Shown here in pieces: positions 55,701-64,000 of a stretch of DNA of 64,000 nt. The position numbers and the translations under genes are program-made. The notes beneath the pieces are model-generated. The model did not search any database and was not told the origin of the DNA. It saw only the letters and a program-made list of their open reading frames with translations. Each line of letters opens with the position of its first letter. Within the stretch, counting starts at the first letter, position 1. This DNA comes from Mycteria americana. Taxonomy: Eukaryota > Chordata > Aves > Ciconiiformes > Ciconiidae. The stretch spans positions 14,282,001 through 14,346,000 of the forward strand of contig NC_134373.1 of NCBI RefSeq assembly GCF_035582795.1, read 5' to 3'.

Positions 55701-58700
55701 AAATGACTAAGAAAGATCAGGATTCTTAGTGCTTAACACTCTAGTTCTATGCAGACCTGACTGGGAAAAAAGTGATCTAAATGTACATGCCTGTTCTTCA
55801 TTAGACGCACTTCTCTCTTCCGTGCGGCCTCTTCCGCTGGCTGGGTTGGAAGTGCTGGAGACGATGCCATGACTACGCCCGGTGCAATGGTGCTGGTAGG
55901 GGCGGTGCGAATCTGGTAGGTCTGCACGTCTCCTGAGGCAGCTGAAAGACACAAGGGAACATCATGTCAGTTTGATGACAGCGCTGTTAAATGTGGTGCG
56001 GAGAGCACCTAGTATCTATCTAACCATGCACTCTGGGCTACAGTACAGGAGGGATGACCACATCTGGCTCATCATTGCTATCGCAGTCTTAGTTTATTAA
56101 CATATGCAAGGTTTTGGGCATTACTGCTGAAGAAGTCTTCACTTGTGCTTGATAACTTGATTTGTCTTGCTGTATTGCTGTGCTTCTTTCTCCCTTAGTA
56201 CACTTCTTTTTATTTCTCTATTTTTTGGGCAGTTTTAGCAGTTTTAAGAAGATGAAGGATGGCAAACTGTATTTCTAGCTATGCTCCAAATCTCTGTCTG
56301 CAAAAGCAGAAACTGCATGTGTAAGTATTTGGCACAGAAAAAAGGGTGTAGAAATGTAGCATTTACTCAAACAAGAAAGAGACAGTGCAAGCTAGGCACT
56401 CAACTTCACTACTTCTCTAGAATGAACAAGGTCTTGGGTTTCTTTTGTTTGTTTATTGTAATCTAGGAGTGTGTTATATTTGTCTGAGCTTGTAAAAAAA
56501 AATGATACCACCTAAAGAAATCGTATGTCCTTAAGAACACAAAAAGACAGAAGATCAGTGCAAGAATAGTATTTTTCTCAGCTATGTATTTTCACTGATG
56601 CCTGGAGACTTCTTCACTGGATAACCTTCACATCACCTGCTTACAATCAAAAAAGCTGGGGTACATTTTTCTGTTATTCTTAATAAACAGATTTTCAATA
56701 CCCCCCCCAATTTTTAATAAACCAAAACATATATTTTAATACAATAAAACCCCCCAAATTATTCTAAGTTGAAGTAGCCCCGCTTGCTTTAAGTGGAGGG
56801 CTAGACCAAACAACCTCTTCAGGCACTTTCCTAAATTATTCTATGATTCTAAGACTCAATGATTAAGTACTTGGTGACTAGCTACAAAAGCCACAATAGG
56901 AAGAAATTATGACTTGTAACTGAAAAGGGGAAAAACTACTAATAAATCAAAGTGTCCTTAGAGAAAGAAAGTATCAAACAACCTTCCTTCCTAACTTTAA
57001 TGCTTCGCTTTACATTTACTATTGCTGCAGATGACTATCTAGGAGAACTCAGAACTCTAAAGTGGTAGGAGTTTTTGTAGAACATATAAAAAAAAAAATC
57101 ACGTGGACAAAATGCAGCATGGAATGCTGCATGGAAATACAGCATGGAAAACCACAAATAAATATATTGTTTTAAGAAGTAAACCCAAAATATCCACAAT
57201 TTTATCAATCTGAAGGGAAAGGCTCCAAGAAAATGTGACAAATAGTTTTGTCCAGAATTTCCTTTAAGCATTTTGGAGACTTATCTGTGCCAAAGCTGTT
57301 AATTCTGTTTCCTGACCCATTTGAAGGAGTTAGGTTGGCAACTATATCTGCATGGAGAAAATGTTACACAGAATGACTGGCTGTGAAGTTTCTCACCTTG
57401 TACAACAACTTGGTTGCTAGGTACAAGTATCTGTTGTCCATCTGTGGTCTGTGCATATTGTAAAATGGTGGTGCCAGGTTGGGTTGCAGCTGCATTGGTC
57501 ATAGTCAACGTCTGGAGACCTTGTACTCCATCTGTGCCATTGTTAGACAACTGTATTGCTCCTCCTTGGGTAATAGCAACTGAAGAAAAAAAAAAATCGA
57601 CACAGCATTTAAGACACTAATTTACTCAGTAACTTACAGTATTAATCCTAGAATACTGGTCTGAACCCTTGTACACCCTCAAATCAAACACATGGCTTTG
57701 ATGTACATTAAAAAAATCATGCTTTGAAAGTAAGTTTTCAATTTTTCCGTGAGACCCATTGTGCTGGTTTTGGCTGGGATATATCTCTGCCAATGGATAG
57801 GGATATAATTTTCTTCATAGTTGCTAGTACAGGGCTACGTTTTGGATTTGTGCTGGAAACAGTGTTGATAATACAAGGATGCTTTGGTTATTGCTGAGCA
57901 GTGCTTACACAGAGTCAAGGCCTTTTCTGGGACAGCTGACCCCAACTGAACAAAGGGATATTCCACACCGTATGATACCATGCTCAGCATATAAAGCTGG
58001 GGGAAGAAGGAAGGGTGGACGTTCGGAGTGATGGCATTTTGTCTTCCCAAGTCACCGTTACGTGTGATGGAGCCCTGCTTTCCTGGAGATGGCTGAACAC
58101 CGGCCTGCCCATGGGAACAGGTGAATGAATTCCTTGCTTTGCTTTGCTTGTGTGCACAGCTTTTGCTTTCCCTATTAAACTGTCTTTATCTCAACCCATG
58201 AGTTTTCTCATTTTTACTTTTCTGATTCTCTCCCCCATCCCGCTGTGGGGGGGAGTGAGTGAGCGGCTGTGTGGGGCTTAGTTGCCAGCTGGGGTTAAAC
58301 CACGACAGTCCTTTTTGGCACCCAACGTGGGGCTTGAAGGGTCCAAGATAACGACAGATTTAACTGGAATGTGCTAGATCGAATTGATAGCTGTTATTGC
58401 CGTTTAGCTACTAATGGGCAGGCTTCTGTGCTTGCCATGGGGCTTGCTTGCCTTAGTGTGTATTAGAGTCCAGTGCTCGTTAGTGGCTGCTTTTTGCTTT
58501 CGCTGCTTGCTGTGCTGCTGCACTGCTGATCGTCTTACTCTGCTGTGCCTGGGAACATTTTGATGACAGCAATGGCCATGGGCCTGGGCTGGCAGATGGC
58601 CGGGGCATCGCTGCTGTTTCTGTGCTGCTGTCCTGGACAGGCTGGACCTCCAGTGTGAACTCGAGTCGAAGGGACTGTGACCTGTGGATGAGTCCACGCG

Positions 58701-61434
58701 GGAGCAGGACACCCCAAAGTGTCTGTGGCCGTGGATAAGCCCACGACAGAGCAGGTACACCCCTGGGAAGGCCTGCAGCCGTGGGTAAGGCCATGATGGA
58801 GCAGGTCCACTCCTGAAGGGACTCTGGCTGTGGGTGAGGCCACACTGGAGCAGGCCTATCTCTGAAAGCTTTGTGGCCCATGGAGAAGGCCACACTGGAA
58901 CAGGTGCACCTCAAAGCGACTGTAGTTGTGGATAAGTCTATGCTGCAGCAGGTATACCCCTGGAGAGACTGTGGCTCATAGATAAGTCTCCACTTGGAGC
59001 AGGTACACCCCTAAGGGACTGCAGTCTGTGGATAAGTCCAAGCTAGAGCAGGGGCAAGGGGAGGAGTTCATGGCAATGTTAACTGCGGTGGTCTGGTCCA
59101 AAGGGACCAGGGGTAGAGACTGTAATGGAAATACCTTTACCTGTTTTAATTCATTATTTGAGTTGCATGTTATGGGAATTACTATAGCAGGAACCACCTG
59201 AACCAGTGGAGGACAAGCCTTACAAGAAGCAGTGCAAGTGCAGCAGTGACCTGACCTGAGCTGGCTTTGGTGCCCAGTAACTCCACACAACACACCACCT
59301 CTCCTGTCCTGAGTGACCACCATAAGAGATGGAGCCCAAAGTCATGGACTAAATGAACTTAGTGGACATTTTGTGGGCATTCGTGGACATTTTACAGACA
59401 TTTCACAGTGGTGGTCCATAGACTAAGGGAATGATATCTGTGTATTATACCAAAGGATGAGAAAGGGGGTGGTGGGTAATGAGAATGTATTGGATAGCGT
59501 GAGACCTGAGCATGACGTAAATGGTAGGGAATAAGGGGTGGAGAATGTGCTGGTTTTGGCTGGGGTAGAGTTAATTTTCTTCACAGTAGCTAGTATGGGG
59601 CTATGTTTCGGACTTGTGCTGGAAACAGTGTTGAAACACAGGGATGTTTTTGTTCCTGCTGAGCAGTGCTTACACAGAGTCAAGGCCTTTTCTGCCTCTC
59701 ACCCCACCCCACCAGTGAGCAGGCTGGGGGTGCACAAGGAGCTGGGAGGGGACACGGCTGGGACAGCTGACCCCAACTGCCCAAAGGGATATTCCATACC
59801 ATATGGCGTCATGCTCAGCATATACAGCTGGGGGAAGAAGAAGGAAGGAGGAGGCGTTTGGAGTGACGGTGTTTGTCTTCCCAAGTCACCGTTACACGTG
59901 ATTGAGCCCTGCTTTCCTGGAGATGGCTGAACACCTGCCTGCCCATAGGAAGGAGTGAATGAATTCCTTGTTTTGCCTTGCTTGTGTGCGCGGCTTTTGC
60001 TTTCCCTATTAAACTGTCTTTATCTCAACCCACGAGTTTTCTCATTTTTACTTTTCCGATTCTCTCCCCAATCCCGCTGCAGGGGAGTGAGTGAGCGGCT
60101 GTGTGGGGCTTAGTTGCGGGCTGGGGTTAAACCACGACACCCATGGGGGGGGGGGCAAAAAACAGAGTCTAAAACACAAATTAGTTTCTCTGATAAAGCA
60201 GCATCACACAGAGGAGCTACAATCCTTCCCCTGAGGAATACTTTTTAATTTGTTAGTTAAGATTTTCTTCTTGGTTGGCTTAGGTCTTTTCCTCAGTCCT
60301 TTCTTTTTTCTTCTCATCTGAAATTCCTCTCCTCTTCCACGCTTTATGCCCTTCAGTCTCCTCTGCTGCTACTGCTATCCATTTTGTGTTTCATTTTCTT
60401 CTTGCTTTGGCATTTTTTTTTCTTCTGATTGTATCCCCCCTTCTCTACAACTTCCTCAGCCCTTCCTAGCAGTGTTTTCATTCATAAAGGTCCAGTTTCA
60501 CACATTTTTTTTTCCTTCAAGCAGTCTTACTTTGTTGGGTTTTTCCCCTTTCTTTCCCTCAATCCTGTCCTGCAGGTGTACTGAGATATCACCCCTCATT
60601 CATGATTCCCCAGAATTTCACTGTGCTTCTATATACAGACACACCAAAACCTCAAGTATCTGCACAAGCAGTTATTTTACAGTTATGGTAGGAAAGCAGA
60701 GTTAACCACAACAGTTTCAATAAAATTAAGTAGGGTATTAGGCAAAGTGGCTAAGGAGTAAAGAGAGATACAAAATTTTAAAGATATTTTAAGAGAAAGA
60801 TGTAAACAAGTATTTCTTTCTCCCTTTTGTATATTTAATACTGTGTGTGTTTGTGTGAGACAGTGTGTGAATTCTAGCTTTACTGCTGTATCCTCAATCC
60901 TTTAAGTCAAAGCACTGTATCTATAAAATCTAATGAATAAAGAAAACACAGAAACGTATATTTGTTTCGTACTTTAAATAAGGTTTCTGAAGTTCTTATT
61001 TTTTACCTCATCTGGTTCCTGAAGTTATAAAGTTTATAATAGCATTATGGTTAATTCATATTTTGCCTCAGGATGCATTAGCTGCACTAACTGGCAAGCA
61101 GTCCCAGAATGTTAACCGAACATTTCAAATACTTACAATAGGAATGTGTTTAAAAGCCATGGTTATCAAACAGTCAAAGTAATCTTATTTTCACCTCCTG
61201 CTTTGTCCTAGTCCAAACAGTTATAGAAATAATAGTTCTTCATCTTCTCATCCCCACTTACTAGCACCACTGAGAAATTCAGACTACATACTGTACTGCC
61301 CACTGCTGGTTTGGTAAATGGGAGTTGGCACCGTAACAGTGGCGATGGCAGGTGCTGCTGTTTCCTCTTCAGACTTTTCTTCTTCGATCCTTGGCACTCC
61401 TGGGGCGTCTGAGGACAAGTCATTCAAAATTTTT
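52635..61434 (-). CDS. CREB1: CREB1, cAMP-responsive element-binding protein 1 (last four coding exons)
   Basis: Four minus-strand exons (61434-61292, 57579-57397, 55941-55791, 52779-52635) join in phase to 206 codons and a stop. That equals residues 136-341 in the 341-residue numbering, beginning at Lys136 just after the Ser133 site, which must lie in the next exon off the right edge. Visible parts are KILNDLSSDAPG of the kinase-inducible domain (Ser142/Ser143), the acidic EEEKSEEET segment, much of the glutamine-rich Q2 domain, and a full bZIP with basic region RKREVRLMKNREAARECRRK. The zipper has leucines at heptad spacing in CLENRVAVL...TLIEELKAL. CREB1 binds TGACGTCA as a dimer in the nucleus and recruits CBP/p300 and CRTCs. 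One junction uses a GC donor. An LTR element sits antisense in the 3.7-kb intron. Confidence 0.97.
52780..55790 (-). other. CREB1 last intron (GC-AG)
   Basis: 3.0 kb intron splitting the basic region, with a GC donor (55790-55789) and an AG acceptor (52781-52780). No transposon recognised inside. Confidence 0.85.
55791..55941 (-). CDS. CREB1: CREB1 coding exon, hinge and first half of the basic region
   Basis: 151 nt. Acceptor GTCTTTCAG|CTGCCT; the exon ends GAAGAACAG and is followed by GCATGT. It encodes (A)ASGDVQTYQIRTAPTSTIA to EEAARKREVRLMKN and two bases of the split Arg codon. The phase needed by the next exon forces the donor to be GC rather than GT; see findings. Confidence 0.94.
55942..57396 (-). 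other. CREB1 intron between Q2 and hinge exons
   Basis: 1.45 kb with GT-AG ends. It contains the short CR1 end at 56793-56855 and a local GCATGGAA triple repeat (about 57115-57150). Confidence 0.85.
56793..56855 (+). mobile_element. Short CR1 LINE 3' end, CREB1 intron
   Basis: About 60 bp: GGAGGGCTAGACCAAACAAC, CTCTTCAGGCACTTTCC and the tail ATTATTCTATGATTCTAAG. It is antisense to CREB1 and sits 0.5 kb downstream, in CREB1 order, of the Q2 exon. Confidence 0.75.
57397..57579 (-). CDS. CREB1: CREB1 coding exon, Q2 transactivation domain
   Basis: 183 nt. Acceptor TTTTCTTCAG|TTGCTA after a long T tract, donor GTACAAG|GTGAGA. It encodes 60 residues from AITQGGAIQLSNNGTDG through LQTLTMTNAAATQPGTTILQ to LVPSNQVVVQ. 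This is the glutamine-rich domain that contacts TAF4/TFIID. Confidence 0.96.
57760..58307 (+). repeat. 5' LTR of the element at 57.8-60.1 kb
   Basis: 548 bp, TG...CA termini. It contains a TATA-like CATATAAAGC and an ATTAAA followed by CTGTCTTTATCTC, consistent with LTR promoter and poly(A) functions. Shorter than its partner. Confidence 0.85.
58660..59060 (+). repeat. ~49-bp tandem array inside the LTR element (about 8 units)
   Basis: Diverged units around a core of GTGGATAAGTCCACGCTGGA plus GCAGGTACACCCCTG recur with the GCAGG (or ACAGG) word at 58704, 58751, 58801, 58850, 58900, 58948, 58999 and 59048. Spacing is 47-51 bp. Antisense open frames across it reflect the repeat, not a gene. 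Confidence 0.85.
59546..60139 (+). repeat. 3' LTR of the element at 57.8-60.1 kb
   Basis: 594 bp, with the same termini and the same order of blocks as the 5' copy (GAGCAGTGCTTACACAGAG, GGGACAGCTGACCCCAACTG, ATTAAACTGTCTTTATCTC). An 11-G run (60145-60155) follows the target duplication. Confidence 0.85.
61292..61434 (-). CDS. CREB1: CREB1 coding exon, residues 136-182 (end of KID, start of Q2)
   Basis: 143 nt. Acceptor TTTGCCAG|AAAAAT, donor CAGTACA|GTATGT. It supplies the last base of Arg135, then KILNDLSSDAPGVPRIEEEK, SEEETAAPAIATVTVPTPIY and QTSSGQY, and the first base of a split Ile. Ala residues in AAPAIATV differ from Ser/Thr as I recall human CREB1. Confidence 0.95.
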
Positions 61435-64000
61435 CTGGCAAAGACAGTGTGTTGTAGACATTTTAATAAAAATTGGGAAAAAAAAAGTCTATTTGATACA
61501 TAATGCTGGAGAAAACTGAACAGTGCCGTAAGCCAGCAAGGAAAATATGGGTGCAGAATGAAAAACCCGCACTATCTTCAAACTCTTATTGGAGAGGATT
61601 GTTCAAAGTGCCATGCAAAGATGGAAAAGGGAGCCAGCAGAGAACAGCTGTCCTTATCAACACATGATACAGGTGCTTCTCAACAGGTTCTTCTCAACCC
61701 AAGATACAGCTATCACAACCTTCCCTTTTTCTTAAAAAGATGTTTCTCATCCATTTTTACTTGTTTCTTGCTTTTAGCCACATAAAGATTTGAAGAAAGC
61801 AAAAGTATGTAAAAACCTGTCTCCTCGCTTACATCAGGGGAACTGCTTCGTTTCAGAGACCATAAAGGCCTCAGCCAGAGAGCTGAGTATAAAGGAAGTT
61901 AGCAGAAATGCTTGTAAAGAGCAACCAGTTTATAATCTAACACCTGCCTGGGAAACAATGGGCAATGTTTGAGTGAAGTCACACAGTTAGGTTTACAGGT
62001 GCCCTGCCTGAGAAAACTGTGACATTAGCATGGTAAAGGAAAGAACAGTTTCTTTAATTACTTCCATGGGTTAATTATCCAAAGCCAAAACTGCTAGATC
62101 AGTGCTACAGGTCCCACTGAGCATGACTGCAAGACTGACCATAGCAGTTACTGCAATTTGCATCATTTAGACCAAACACTGTCCCTCAGAGGACTGTCAA
62201 GCCCTTTTCACTGCTGGCATATTCTATTATGTCACTGCAAAATGCTACTTAGGTAAAGGGCAACATTTCTTGTAATTCTCCTCATTTGTTTTCCTGTGGA
62301 TTGTCACTAGATCTCAAAGTGTGATGAAGACAACACAGCTGTAGACCCCAAGCTCCAAGACAACAGTTATTTCTTAAATAAGGCTCCTAAGGCTTTGGGA
62401 GCCAGAACATCTGTATGGAGCTATTTGGGGAGAGCAGTCACTCTGCTAAGCAACTTGACAAACAGAGCTTTGCTGTTGCTGTTTTGACTCTGTGTGCATG
62501 CAGGAACCCCAGCATTGCACAAGCACTCCACTGTGCCAAGCACCACTTGGACAAATAAAAAATTCCTGTCCAGAGAGTTTGCAATCTAGGTGTTAGAGCA
62601 GAAAAACTAGTGGACAAAACAGATGAAAAAATATGGGGAGAGCCCGGAGGATGAGGAACAAAACCCAAGAAGTTCAAAATAGAAAAGAAGATACTACAGC
62701 TCACCACTTTTTAAGCTCATATCAGATATGATCTGGTGGTTAAAACCTACCTTTGCCATCATAAAGATGGATTTAAGATAGAAGGCAAGGTGGCAGCTTT
62801 ACAAATACAGGAGCTACGAACTGACATGGGGAACACATGATGTACTTCAGTAGCAGGATCAAGGTGGAGTTTCTGAGGAAGAGGTATAGCTCTTCAATTC
62901 TGTGAACCTATCTGCACCTATCTTGTCTCTGGGGCCAGTCAGCAGCTTGAATAATGCCAACTGGGAACCCACTAAACACAGCTGCAGTCTGGCTCAGCCT
63001 TTCTGACGTGAGCCCTACACTGGCCCAGAGTCTGAGCTGCATACACAAGTTTTACAATTACAAAGTTTTGCTGAGTCACCAGGATCTGGTTTGAGGACAG
63101 AAGCTGTGGTGTGGCATCAGTGCGTGCAAAGGAGCCCATCCCAATGACAAGTTAGCATACACAAGTCCCCTCTTCTCAGTTTTGCTGCTTGTTTACTTAG
63201 CTCTGTTGTCTCACGATATACAGCCATTCTTCCATATATAGTAAAAGCAAGTGTCTCACTGCAGAAGCAGACTGCAAGGAAGTCTGTGGCAGCCTTGAAG
63301 TTAGCAACACTGCTCCTCAAGAATAAAAGTATTTTCCCAGATCTACTATGGCTAGGGATCTTCAGCAAATGATCTTCAGCAGAACAGCCTTGAAGGCTGC
63401 TGGAGAAGGTAGAAAATAATCTGCAAGTGCTAAAAAAAAGAATAAATGGGTGAGCTATGCTCAGGCCTAGAGTCTAGCTTATACTTCTAAGGCTATGCTC
63501 ATAAAGAAAAAAGGAGCGTCTGAATTTTCTGAAGCAGCAGGAATCCACAGGTCACTTAAAACCCGCTGAACTCCAGAGCTGTTCCTTAATGCCATTTAGC
63601 ATGTTTTAAGAATGAAAAGTGAGATTTAGTACAGCCAGAAAAAGCTGTGCAAGGGCTTAATTAATAAAGTAACAGATGACTAACACCATGTGAAGGAGCA
63701 CCTCAGTTGGTCTTACCGCAGTAGTATTTGCCATGACAACTAAAGATACTAGATGCCTATCACTACATTCAACTCATACCCTGACTTCTTTAAACACAAC
63801 CAATTTTGCTCAAGCAGAAATTCTCTCTGAGCCACAGAACACCACATGTTCATTGAAAGTCTCATGGGAGAAAGGAATTAAGTTTGATTGCTGCTAGCAT
63901 TTCAACAATAATGAAAAACAATAGAGTTGATTTTTTGCAGACTACAGATTATACAGAAGCCACTTTCTTGCAAAGCTTCAGTGTATTTCATGTATTAAGT
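61435..64000 (-). other. CREB1 intron upstream of the KID-end exon (partial)
   Basis: 2.6 kb to the window edge. The exon that should encode the Ser133 motif RRPSYR was looked for on the minus strand and not found, so it lies beyond 64000. No transposon recognised. Confidence 0.8.

Larger units (their letters stand above)
57760..60139 (+). mobile_element. LTR retrotransposon fossil, two LTRs, non-autonomous, in a CREB1 intron
   Basis: A 2.38-kb element with direct LTRs at 57760-58307 and 59546-60139. Both begin TGTGCTGGTTTTGGC and end TTAAACCACGACA. CCCAT flanks it on both sides (57755-57759 and 60140-60144), a 5-bp target duplication. Eight bases after the first LTR is a tRNA-Lys-like primer site (58316-58333); a purine-rich tract precedes the second LTR. 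The 1.24-kb interior has no recognisable gag, pol or env, so it looks non-autonomous and dependent on an autonomous relative. The LTRs differ from each other by roughly a tenth by eye and in length, suggesting insertion tens of millions of years ago. It is antisense to CREB1. Class is uncertain: the Lys-type primer site suggests an ERVK-like group, the 5-bp duplication an ERVL-like one. Confidence 0.85.
57580..61291 (-). other. CREB1 intron carrying the LTR element
   Basis: 3.7 kb with GT-AG ends; the antisense LTR element makes up about 64% of it. 60156-61291 is pyrimidine-rich with no further recognised element. Confidence 0.9.

Noticed and set aside
58404-58914. Antisense open frames of 100-163 codons inside the LTR element
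   Set aside because: They follow the ~49-bp tandem array in different frames. Periodicity, not protein function, explains them.
63711-63760. Possible 23-nt minus-strand microexon flanked by AG and GTAAGA
   Set aside because: Inclusion would shift the CREB1 frame, the peptide matches no CREB1 sequence I know, and such flanks arise often by chance.

Overview
This window is vertebrate nuclear DNA, almost certainly from a bird and probably a neoavian one. The evidence is CR1 LINE 3' ends with the avian octamer-like tails, an LTR family typical of neoavian genomes, long AT-rich introns and very GC-rich CpG islands at promoters. It carries the conserved CCNYL1 - METTL21A - CREB1 neighbourhood, which from memory matches human 2q33. 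CCNYL1 and METTL21A are divergent (head to head); METTL21A and CREB1 are convergent (tail to tail). Species cannot be named from the sequence alone.

Layout. (1) 1-25,822, minus strand: the first seven coding exons of CCNYL1 (cyclin Y-like 1), with the rest off the left edge. The introns hold a solo LTR (4,241-4,772), three minus-strand CR1 fragments (about 13.95, 17.43 and 20.04 kb) and several simple repeats. (2) 24,960-26,410: CpG island and promoter of CCNYL1, followed by an abrupt AT-rich stretch. (3) 26.4-38.2 kb: intergenic DNA with one CR1 3' end and no gene I can support. (4) 38,200-41,797, plus strand: the METTL21A CpG island and its complete three-exon 218-codon coding sequence. (5) 41.8-46.2 kb: METTL21A 3' untranslated or intergenic DNA. 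(6) 46.2-64.0 kb, minus strand: the 3' half of CREB1, comprising a long 3' UTR and the last four coding exons (residues 136-341 in the 341-residue numbering). A 2.38-kb LTR element (57,760-60,139) lies antisense in one CREB1 intron.

Roles. CREB1 is the cAMP/Ca2+-responsive bZIP activator; here the distal kinase-inducible region, part of the Q2 glutamine-rich domain and the bZIP domain are present. METTL21A is the Hsp70-family lysine methyltransferase. CCNYL1 is a membrane-anchored cyclin of the CCNY/CDK14-CDK16 group. They are linked by conserved position, not by a known shared pathway. The exon models rest on matching splice sites, matching phases and protein identity to families I know. Most remaining ORFs are chance or GC-driven frames.

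Points most worth a second look: a non-canonical GC-AG intron splitting the CREB1 basic region, with a frame-shifting GT 4 nt downstream; a non-autonomous LTR element with a Lys-type primer site, 5-bp target duplication and an internal ~49-bp tandem array; a perfect 35-bp tandem duplication in CCNYL1 intron 1; and a long unexplained open frame just upstream of METTL21A. I did not find a clearly new biological system.
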